A stretch of DNA of 64,000 nt from NCBI GenBank assembly GCA_036898135.1, contig CM072515.1, positions 76,107,072 to 76,171,071 on the forward strand. The letters are read 5' to 3'. The position numbers and the translations under genes are program-made. The first letter of the stretch is position 1. Each line of letters starts with the position of its first letter. Below, one piece after another: positions 45,080-56,500 of the stretch. Below the pieces are notes generated by a model. It did not search any database. It was not told where the DNA came from and saw only the letters and a list, made by a program, of their open reading frames with translations. The DNA is from Oncomelania hupensis (taxonomy: Eukaryota; Mollusca; Gastropoda; Littorinimorpha; Pomatiopsidae).

Positions 45080-45445
45080 CCCAGTTGAGGTGCCAGTGTC
45101 TGAGTTTTGTGTATAAATAGTATCCCCACTTTGTGGAAATTTAGTGCTTTAAATTACCACCGTTTCTGTTATTCTCATCTATTCTTTTTCGTCCCTAATC
45201 TGTTTTATCAGTCTAATATACTTCGCTAGACCAAGTCACTTACCTTTTTTCTTAAAAACTCTCCCCAAACTCCTCATTTGTGTATGGGGTCTGTTGGGTC
45301 AGCTTGGGGATATTGAACGCTTTCTGCCAAACAGTCACTAGGGCTTTCTACGGTAGTATTATTTAGCAGTTTAGGCATGGTATATGTATGAGGCGTGTTT
45401 TTTAAATATTTTATAATGATGTTTATATTCTAATTTGTTGCTTTC
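45080..45445 (+). mobile_element. TATA-retroposon family copy, diverged, 3'-incomplete
   Basis: TATAAATAGTATCCCCACTT and AAATTTAGTGCTTTAAATT blocks, then the conserved body, ending near 45445 without the family 3' end. It lies directly upstream of a better copy. Confidence 0.85.
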
Positions 45446-45487
45446 AATCACTTAAGAGTATTTCATCAGTGTTGCCTGCATGGTATG

Positions 45488-46065
45488 CAACCCCAGTTGG
45501 GGTGCCGGGGGTTTCAGTATAAATAGTATCCCCACTTTCTGGAAATTTAGTGCTTTAAATTCCCACTGTCGCTGTCTTTCTCATTTGGTCTTCCTCATTC
45601 CTGCTCTGTTCTATCAATCTGCTATACTATCTTCTTCTTCGCTAGACCAGTTATCTACCTTTTTTCTTGAAAACTCTTCCGGGACAAGACTCCTTATTTG
45701 TGTATGAGGTCTGTTGGATCAGCTTGGGAATATTGGACGCTTTCTGCCAGGCGGTCACTAGGGCTTCCTATGATGTTATTATTTAGCAATTTTAGCATTG
45801 TATATGTATGTGTTTTGTTGATAATTTAAAATGATGTTTGTATTCTATTTTGTTTTTGTAAACGGGGGTTCGATAAATTAGAGTACAGCCTCAGCGTCCC
45901 CTGCGTGGGATTTCTTTATTGTAAAGTGACTGGCTGGTGGAGAACTTTCAGTTTTACCACTAGGGTTGTTTCGGCATATCTTTTATGCGGATCAGGGGTT
46001 GTCCGGTCCTGATTTGGCTCGGAAGAGTCCGCTGGACCTAAAGCAATAATCATGTAATGTAATGT
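45488..46065 (+). mobile_element. TATA-retroposon family copy
   Basis: It runs from ACCCCAGTTGGGGTGCCGGG to CTGGACCTAAAGCAATAATC with a TGTAA-type tail (ATGTAATGTAATGTA). It is co-linear with 52296-52900. No long ORF. Confidence 0.9.
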
Positions 46066-46882
46066 ACTTCATTATTCTTCTCTTGTTTCCTATCAACGAT
46101 TCTAACCTGTCTGGAAAGGGGGATCAAGGTTGAACATTTGATTATATTTAACTTTATAGTTGCATTTTCTTTTTATTATTAGTTTGTTCCACTATTTAGC
46201 AAAATAGTGTTTCAACATAGGATTATTTGCCCTTGTCCTTTTCCTGTATTTCCTATGTCCTGTTTTTTTTTTTAATTCCCACATTTGGGGATTTGAGAAT
46301 TTCTCTTGCTTTGTTTTGTATTCCGTTCTGCTCCATTTGTTGGCTAACCATAGCAACAGTAGCCAGCCCTCTCTCTTTCTTGTTTGTATATTATAATCTG
46401 CTTGATCATTCAGTCACCTGCATTATAATATGCATTCGGTTTGCTCGATTTTCCTTATAAATGCAAATGCCTCGCGTGTTGTTTGTGAGAATCACTGATT
46501 TAGATGTTTTATGTAAATAAATATATGTGTGTGCGAGTCATCTCCTGTTTTACAGTGCTAAATGTGTTAAGTTTATTCTGCAAGAATATATATTCCGTGT
46601 TCTCTATAATATTGAAAGTGATATTGTTACCTCTCCTTTTGCATCCTTGGTGTGTTGTATGTGAGCCTGTGCATTTGGTGTTCTTCAATGTAATGAACCC
46701 CACTCAGCATTTTGCTCAGGACAATTATAAACACCATCAAACCACATTTTGCATATCTGAAAAGTGTAGATAATAAAGTTTTGTACATGAAAAATAATTT
46801 CACCTTCTGCTTTTCTGATTTGGGTTGATTTATTTTGTGTACTTATTTTAATTTATCCAAGAAGGGATTTAGAAAAATAAGA
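46066..46882. other. Intergenic, possible distal SCAF poly-A site
   Basis: AATAAA at 46772-46777 followed by GTTTTGT could be a distal poly-A site. Nothing else recognised. Confidence 0.4.
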
Positions 46883-46895
46883 CAATTTGGACTGG

Positions 46896-47093
46896 AGTCC
46901 AGTGGGGACTGCAATAGGGCTGGAGTTGGGTGGTGACTGGGAGCTTAATAGACCTGTGGGCAGAAGAAGGAATCCCTTTTATGTGTTGCAAAGTATTTTG
47001 TCCCAACAACGTTTTACAAACACTGGATCAGGGGTGAGCCCTCTTTCAACCCAAGTTGTGGTTCTGACTCGACTCTTTGCAGTCCACTGGACT
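46896..47093. mobile_element. Small inverted-repeat element (MITE-like), about 200 bp
   Basis: AGTCCAGTGGGGACTGCAA at 46896-46914 is inverted at 47077-47093 (TTGCAGTCCACTGGACT), with a two-base gap. No clear target duplication. The right half resembles the TATA-retroposon 3' end, so chance similarity is possible. Confidence 0.45.
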
Positions 47094-47105
47094 CTATAAA
47101 CAATT

Positions 47106-48290
47106 ACTAACCAACCAACTTTTACAAAAAACAGCGTTTAGAAATATAATTGTATGCTATTTAAGATCATCAGACAGTATGGCAAATTATACCTAGAAGT
47201 GACTGGAACATGGGCATTGGTTTCCCTGTAGTTATGCTTTCACCATTTATAAACCCAATTTTAAAATCAGAGCAGCGTTCCAGGTTTCATGTTGGAAATA
47301 ATTTGCTGTGATTTGTAACCGTTATTATAATGTTGATAGAGACGTTATATTATTTGTGTACATTTGATGGTGAGTTTAGGTTTTGTTGGTTGTTGGTCTT
47401 GTTGGTGTACAACTAGGATGCACAGTGTTTTTATCGTTTTATTGGTTTAAAAAAAAAATTAACAAAAAATTTGTACTAAACGCAGTGGTCTTGAGCAGAA
47501 GACAATTTGCTGCAGCTATCAACTGATAAGATGAATTGAATGTGTTTTTTTTTATTCCACTCCTATTTGTATTAACTATTTACAATAGGTCTTCTTTCAT
47601 CTTCTACTAAACAGAAGACATGAAAAATTATATTAAATTAATGCATTTTGTGACAGACAATGGATAAATTTGCCACTCTGAGTCTGAACTCGAGAGTGGT
47701 TGCTATGTTCAGTGTGAAATGTTGAAATTCCATGAAGAATGCCTGTTGGAAACAAATTCTCTGTTTTGGGTTGAAAAGAGTTTATGGGAGTGCCAGTGTA
47801 TATTGTCTTTTTCTATAGAAATAAAATGTTTGAAGTTTTGATAATCAGTCAGTACTTGTGTGTTGGAGTTTTGTTATGTTTGAAGTACACATGCTCAAAG
47901 TACAGTACACAACCATTCAACAAACTGACACTCCCAATTCACACCATAGACAATCAACAAATTGCCACACACCTGTGACAACGTATGATTTTCCTCTTCT
48001 ATTTTAAATAACATTTTCTGGTTGGAATGTTGTTGGCTGAAATGACCTTATGGTTATTACCATATCCTCACGTTGAATGTGTAACGAGTGGCCTTCACAG
48101 ACTAGCAGGATTAGGCGTGTGCCTGCAACAGAGTGTAAACCGCGTGTTGGACTTACTACCGTGTATTGTGTATAGATGCATTAAGGGCTTTCCTGATCCA
48201 GCCTTTATTTTACAGTTGATGAACAACAGCCAATATATCACCAAAGTTACCACTTCTACAAACAACACACAATAACCAAACTTTAGTTAC
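47106..48290. other. Intergenic between the convergent SCAF and SOD genes
   Basis: AT-rich unique sequence; no gene signal. Confidence 0.5.
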
Positions 48291-48304
48291 ATTCTCGTTG
48301 TACC

Positions 48305-48310
48305 TTTATT
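48305..48310 (-). terminator. SOD gene poly-A signal
   Basis: AATAAA on the minus strand about 500 nt past the SOD stop codon. Confidence 0.55.
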
Positions 48311-48805
48311 TTTCAATGCACAAGTTTTAATTATATGTTCAAAACTTAGGTACAGCGGTCTAAACAATAATACCACTTCATAGTTCGTAGAAAGTTTCAC
48401 GGAAGAAAAGAATTATTATCAAAGGAGGAAATATATCAAGTACTGGTCTCATTCTTTTTTCAATTGCATGCTTACATGCATATTAATTTAATTAAATGCA
48501 GAAGTTTTGCTAAAAAAAACAACAACAAACAAATGATACAACAAAACAAAAAAATCTGCATAACATCCAATGGCTGAATTGAAATCACATTAAATTCTGA
48601 CTTGTCACTTGAGTCAGCAACAATGTTACAAAACCAAATCTTTCCAGAACAAAAATCTAGAGTACAAATGGATAACAAGAACTGTAGTTTGCACAAATCC
48701 ACCCGCAAATAAATGGCAACAATATTCATATACAGCAAAGAACCTGCCCAAATGAAACTGCAGGAGGGTTGGAAATGTTTGCCTGCTGCAGAACTAAAAG
48801 GATAT

Positions 48806-51800
48806 TCACTTGGTGATGCCAATGATGCCGCAGGCAATACGACCGCCAGCATTGCCCGTCTTCTTGCTCTCCTCATCGCCTCCCTTGCCCAAGTCATCGG
48901 CCTTTTCATGAACCTGTGCACAACAATGATGGAGGATACATTTGTGATGAGAGTATAAACAGAGGTATAGTACTGGTACGCAGGCATTCTATCGCATACA
49001 TTGTTAAAGATCCTTATGCTTGCGTCCATCACTGTAGAAGAACAAAGGGCTAATAAGGGCCACCATTAGGCACACTTTGAACCCAATAAATCAAAATACT
49101 TACAACCAAACTTCTGCCAATGATGGAAGAAGCCCCAATCAAAGGAATCTGAACATCAGAGATATTAATCCTGGCAATGCCGTCATCTCCAGCCTTGATG
49201 TTTCCAAGGTCACCAGCGTGTCTGTCAACAAAACAGACTTTTACTTGTAATATGTATAGTCCCAGCTTAATAATGTAAAAATAATATTTTTACAAAAAGC
49301 ATTTGTACAGCACTCAAACCAGACTCACATTCTGCTTTCAGAGCGCAATACAACACAGTGTAATTACAACTCAAGATCTCAAAACAAGTTCAAAAACTCT
49401 ACAACCCGAGTTTAACAATATAAATTAACAAAAAAGGACTATTCATACTAGTTCATACCAGCCCATTTTTACTAGCAGAGTTTCTAACACATGGAACAAG
49501 GGATGTTGTCACAGTTTGTACCACACATACATTTTTGTGTAACATAGTGTAATCCACTGACTTGGGTGGTTTCTAACATAGTGTACTCCACTGACTAGGG
49601 TGGTGTCTAACATAGTGTACCACTGACTTGTGTGGTGTCTAACATAGTGTACCACTGACTTGGGTGGTGTCTAACATAGTGTACTCTACTGACTTGGGTG
49701 GTGTCTAACATAGTGTACTCTACTGACTTGGGTGGTGTCTAACATAGTGTACTCTACTGACTTGGGTGGTGTCTAACATGGTGTACTCCACTGACTTGGG
49801 TGGTGTCTAACATAGTGTACCACTGACTTGTGTGGTGTCTAACATACTGTACTCCACTGACTTGGGTGGTGTCTAACATAGTGTACTCCACTGACTTGGG
49901 TGGTGTCTAACATAGTGTACCACTGACTTGTGTGGTGTCTAACATAGTGTACCACTGACTTGGGTGGTTTCTAACATAGTGTACTCCACTGACTTGGGTG
50001 GTGTCTAACATAGTGTACTCCACTGACTTGTGTGGTGTCTAACATAGTGTACCACTGACTTGGGTGGTGTCTAACATAGTGTACTCCAATGACTTGGGTG
50101 GTGTCTAACATAGTGTACTCCACTGACTTGTGTGGTGTCTAAGATAGTGTACTCCACTGACTTGTTTGGTGTCTAACATAGTGTACTCCACTGACTTGTG
50201 TGGTGTCTAACATAGTGTACTCCACTGACTTGGGTGGTGTATAACATAGTGTACTCCACTGACTTGGGTGGTGTATAACATAGTGTACTCCACTGACTTG
50301 GGTGGTGTATAACATAGTGTACTCCACTGACTTGTGTGATGTCTAACATAGTGTACTCCACTGACTTGTGTGGTGTATAACATAGTGTACTCCACTGACT
50401 TGTGTGATGTCTAACATAGTGTACTCCACTGACTTGGGTGGTGTCTAACATAGTGTACTCCACTGACTTGGGTGGTGTCTAACATAGTGTACTCTACTGA
50501 CTTGTGTGGTGTCTAACATAGTGTACTCTACTGACTTGTGTGGTGTTTAACATTGTGTACTCGACTGACTTGTGTGGTGTCTAACATAGTGTACTCTACT
50601 GACTTGTGTGGTGTCTAACATAGTGTACTCTACTGACTTGTGTGGTGTCTAACATAGTGTACTCTACTGACTTGTGTGGTGTCTAACATAGTGTACTCTA
50701 CTGACTTGTGTGGTGTATAACATAGTGTACTCTACTGACTTGGGTGATGTCTAACATAGTGTACTCCACTGACTTGGGTGGTTTCTAACATAGTGTACTC
50801 CACTGACTTGGGTGGTGTCTAACATAGTGTACTACACTGACTTGGGTGGTTTCTAACATGGTGTACTACACTGACTTGGGTGGTGTCTAACATAGTGTAC
50901 TCCACTGACTTGGGTGGTGTCTAACATGGTGTACTACACTGACTTGGGTGGTGTCTAACATGGTGTACCCCACAGACCTGGGTGGTGTCTAACATGGTGT
51001 ACTACACTGACTTGGGTGGTGTCTAACATGGTGTACTCCACAGACCTGGGTGGTGTCTAACATGGTGTACTCCACAGACCTGGGTGGTGTCTAACATGGT
51101 GTACTACACTGACCTGGGTGTTGTCTAACATGGTGTACTACACTGACCTGGGTGGTGTCTAACATGGTGTACTCCACAGACCTGGGTGGTGTCTAACATG
51201 GTGTACTCCACAGACCTGGGTGGTGTCTAACATGGTGTACTACACTGACCTGGGTGGTGTCTAACATGGTGTACTCCACAGACCTGGGTGGTGTCTAACA
51301 TGGTGTACTCCACTGACTTGGGTGGAGATTCCCTTACCCCACCTCCTTCTGGTAGGCAATATTCACACAACTGATGAGTGAAAGCCTGACAAGTAAAATG
51401 TGTGCTCTTAAATGCCCGACTATGAGACTGCCACAGAAAACTCCAGAAGACAATGGGTAGAACTCTCTATTCCTCCCTCTCTTACTATACCAAACTGTTC
51501 ACGACAGTTGTCAAAATTAATATACAAGTTAAGAATGGACGCATGGAATACTAAATATTCCGCAGATATTCAGTGTATGTGTGGCAAAAATATATCAGTT
51601 TACCATATTTTATTTGAATGTCCAGTTTTAAATGAAATGTATGAAAACCAAGAACATCATTTGACTGAATATGGACATTCTTCAGATGATGTATTACACC
51701 ATTCACAGATAACAGCATTTGTGAAAATGATTGCAATGACTCCTATTGGTAGACTTTTATAGTTTTGTGTTAAATCCCTCTTCCCATTTCATTCCAATTT

Positions 51801-53493
51801 GTTATAAGGTTTCTTAATTGTGATTTGATTTATATTGTTGTAATTAATTAATGTCTATTATCACCTGAATGTGTGAATAAACAATAAATCAATGTTGATT
51901 GATTTGATTGATACAGGCTTTTGATGACTTCAATAATGTTAGGGCTTATGTTGTACTCTCATGGTTGCCCACAGAGCTGCATGCCAGACTCGGTCAAACG
52001 CATTCTTGAATTCTACATATTCTTGAATAGTTGTGGTGCTGTAGGTATTTCTTGCAGATTATCCTGCTTGTTCTTCAGCTATGATTTGTTCAGCTTGGGG
52101 TTTCAACCTGCTTAGTATTATTTTCAGGAGGACCTTGCTGGGGTGGCTGATGAGCCGGTTGTTTTGACACTCTTGAAGGTTACCATTTTTGGGAAGAGTG
52201 ATAACAAGCGACTAGGTCTATGGTGTAGGCCACTCCCCACTCTGCCAGATCTTGTTACAGATAATGGCGAGAGCGTCAATCATAGCTTCTCCTCCCGTGG
52301 GGGTGCCGGGGTTTCAGTATAAATAGTATCCCCACTTTCTGGAAATTTAGTGCTTTAAATTCCCACTGTTGCTGTCTTTCTCCTCTGTTCTTTCTCATTC
52401 CTACTCTGTTCTATCTCAATCCTACTCTGTTCTATCAATCTACTATACTATCTTCTTCTTCGCTAGACCAGTCACCTACCTTTTTTCTTGAAAACTCTTC
52501 TGGGAAAATACTCCTCATTTGTATGAGGTCTGTTGGATACGCTTGGGAATATTGGACGCTTTCTGCCAAATGGTCACTGTACTGGGGCTTCCTATGATGT
52601 TATTATTTAGCAATGTAAGCATGTTATGGTATGTGTTTTGTTGATATTGTATAATGTTTGTATTCTATTTTGTTTTTGTAAATTAGGGGTTCGATAAATT
52701 AGAGTATAGCCTCAGCGTACCCTGCGTGGGATGTATTTATTGTAAAGTGACTGGCTGGTAGATTGCCTTCAGTGTTACCACTAGGGTTGTTTCGGCAGAT
52801 CTTGTATGCGGATCAGGGGCGAGTCCTCTTTCACTTCTCTGGTCCTGATTTGGCTTGGAAGAGTCTGCTGGACCTAAAGCAATAACCATGTAATGTAATC
52901 GCTTCTCCTCCTGCTTGAACACAAGCAATTCTGAAGGTATGTTGTCCACTCCTGCTGACTTCCCCTTCTTCAGCAATTGCACTGCCTCAACAACTCAGAG
53001 AATTAGGATAATTTCTTCTTCTTCTCTGTTCTGGGGACAAGCTAGAACTGATGGGTCTCCATTTGGTGTGTGGTTGTAAATGTCAGAGCAGTACTCTGTC
53101 CATCTATCGAAGACTTTTTGTTCTTCTGTAAGGCACAAGCCAGACTTGCTTTGGATCATGGAGACCTTGGACTGTTAACACTTGTCAGCCGTTTCACATT
53201 CTGGTAGGCCTTCTTGCTGTTGCTCTTGTTCAGATTGTTTTTCCAGACCTGCCTACCCCTCCAAATTTTTAGGTGTAAAGACTTGGGACAAAAAGCGTAA
53301 CATTTTGAGGGAAAATTGTAAAAAACATTCACACCACGATCGATCTATCGGTCTTTACATTCATTATATTTCTACACCAAATACTAACAATCTTGCAACA
53401 TTTGCAATTAATAGTAAATTAAACAGGCAGCAAGACAAGAAAATAGAAAGCAAACAATGAATTTACCACAAAAACAGTAGATAAACTGTCTGA

Positions 53494-53541
<48 letters not shown>

Positions 53542-56500
53542 GACTTTCATGTACACAGTAGACTAAAAATAAAAAGCATCATTCAGATGTAAAAGAACAT
53601 TTTTTAAAAAAGTTTTCATATGTAATACTTTTTCAAATAATTGTAGTAAGCACTCTTAATGCTGCTCAGTTGGTGATCACTATATTGATTGACGCTTGTC
53701 CAGCAAGTGCCCAGGTCTGGACTTGAGCACAACAATGAACTAAAAAGAAGTAGATAAACTGTCTGAATTTATTATTATGACTTTCATGTACATAGAGACT
53801 AGAGTCAGAAAAGCATCATTCAGATGCAAAAGTAAGTAATAATATATATCTTTAAAAAAACACACACAAAAACAGTTTTTATTTTTACTTCTTCCAAGAG
53901 CAGTTGGTGATCACTATAATGATGCTTGTCCAGTAAGTGACCAGGTCTTGACTTCAGCACAAGGAGTTACTCCACAGTATCCTGCCCCATTGAAGCTCTC
54001 TGGGGTGTGGCATTCTTTCTTACTGTTGATAACACTCTTTCGCATGGTGCAGATGAATGAGGCTTATTATTTGCTCCATTCATGTCTGGATTTTCCATTA
54101 TGAAGCGCACATCGATTGTAAACAACACAAATCGCCCGGTCATAGTTCAAACGGAAGTTATCGTAGCTTAGACCCGGACAGGTCATGTGACCGTTCTCGA
54201 CTAATCACAAGCCTTCGCTTTCAGTTCCGAGTCTAGCATCTCCTTATAAGGAAGTTTTCGTACAATTTGTAGTTTTTGCAATCGGAAAATCGTAGTGAAA
54301 TTAGGGAAATCGTAAAAATCGTAGTAAGGGCTGAAAATCGTAACAAAATATGTATACGCCTAAATTGTAACGGTAGGCAAGTCTGTTTTTCAAAAATTGT
54401 TAATCCATAAAAAATGAGTGTGCAAGTATCGAACATTTATTTTCACCACAGCCATGCCAACTCGTCCTATAAGTATATGGCCTAAACCACAGACAAAAAA
54501 ATTCCATAAAGAAATCTCTCATTCACTCACATACATGTTCAGTTTTGGAGTGCGCCGTAATAATAATAATAATAGAATTCATTTTAAAACATGCTGCATT
54601 CCTAATAAAACTCCAAGCGCAGTACAAACAAATTTAGAATTAAACAATAAAATAAAGTAAAATAATAAAATAAAACATTTTAGGTTATTAAAGCAGACTT
54701 TTTTTTTTGTCACTTTTGGAGTAATAATAATAATAATAGTATTTATGTAGCGCATTTTTCAAGTATGGTTTAAGTGTGCATGAGAACTGCGCTTTGAACT
54801 GATGTCATCTGAAAAATGCGCTACATAAATACTATTATTATTATTATTATTATTACTTTCAGTCTAAAACTGAGCACTGCATGTTCTAAGAAAATATATA
54901 AATTGTGTGCAGAGTTTTACTTCCCCTGTAACTTGATGCCGAGGGACTTCTAAAAACCTCACAGAAGTGGCAGTTAGGCTGGAGAGAAGTTTGGCTTTAT
55001 TCATTTGTGTCACATACATATTACACAGTAAACCTTCCATACCAAAAAATATATCAAACAAGCTTTACCTTTCTGCATCCTCCGGTCCACCGTGTGTCTT
55101 TTGACAAGGGTTAAAGTGAGGACCAGCAGAAATGCAGCCTGCACAAGGATAGGGACAGTCAAACATGATCAGTCAAGTGGTAAATCGAGTTGCAGTTGTT
55201 TTTTTGTGTTTGTTTTAGTTCTGAAATATTTATAATTTGTCAATCACGCAGGCAAAAATTAGGGCTGCCTTCTCAGCAAAAGAGTGGCAGTGGCAAGCGG
55301 AGCACCACCCAGGACAGGGGGGAAGAGGACCTATAGTGCATGCTGGGTATGTTGGTGTTGCTGCCACTCACATCTAGGCCATGAGCATCTGAATCTTTAA
55401 AAGTCCATGCTGTGAAAATGCATGCGTACACAGACTAGACCTCAGGTTAAACTCTGATCGGAAGGAGTAACTGTTGTGCACTATGTAACAGGCAACGATA
55501 ACAGTGAAAAGTGTAAAATTCTCAGATAATATTCATACCTGTCAAAGGGTTTTCGGGTTGTGGTGTAGCAATTTAACAGGAAAACCATAGCAAATGGAGG
55601 TTTGGTGTAGCACTAATGTGAATCACGCGATTCGCAACAAAACTAAAAACTTCTGCATCCAATATAAACACACACATCCAATGTGTTTACAAATTTATTG
55701 TAAAATCTTGTTAATGCACAACACTTTAGCTATTACCATTATCATTATAAACATTTTCATGTACGTTTTTCAAAATAAAAGTAAAAATGCAAAAAAAATA
55801 AAAATAAATAAAACAGACAAAAAATTAAAAACAAACAAACAAGGGAGACAATCACTGACACAAAAAAAGCAGATGAACTTTTTTCCCCCAAACAAATTTG
55901 CTTATTCACTAAACATGGTTTACAATGCCAAAAAAAGAACTATTAGCATTGCACAAAAGCTTATACCAATTAATTTAATAAAAATATAACTAAATGGCAG
56001 CTAATATAATATAAAAGTAATCAAAAAGAAATGAATAATGTTAATAACATAAAACAAGTAAATAAAAAGAACAGTCCTATCAAAATGTACACAATGAATA
56101 AAAAATATTCATTAAAATAAAAAGCCACAAAAATTTTAATAATAATTTGCAAAACAAAGTTGCACAAAGAGTGATCGTAGACTGAAGTTCTGAACGAACA
56201 CGTGATGCGGAAGTGCGGTGCTTTTACTAAGTGTCTTTAAACCGGACTCGACCGGAACAGACTACTTTCGCGCAAAACCCCCCTTGGTTAAAAAATATTA
56301 TCGTCACTTTTGAAAAATTGCGTAGCAGCTTTGTGATACGCCGTAGCAATGAAAAAATGTTTAAAATGCGTAGCGCTACGCAAAAATCCGTAGCACTTGA
56401 CAGGTATGAATATTTGTTACTAGTAATACTAGGCTGGCAGCTTTTGACTGTGTTTCTCTCACAAGTAACTATGTGAAAAGAAAAACTCTTGGTGAATAAT

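Noticed and set aside
48472..49032. 186-residue minus-strand frame spanning the SOD last exon
   Set aside because: It is in the wrong frame relative to the SOD exon; the correct frame gives [12 protein letters not shown] and GRIACGII.
49540..51325. CRISPR-like regular repeats
   Set aside because: Units are directly adjacent with no unique spacers, in a eukaryotic intron; this is a minisatellite.
55594..55989. 131-residue Lys/Asn-rich frame
   Set aside because: AT-rich interior of a non-autonomous transposon; biased codons and no domain.
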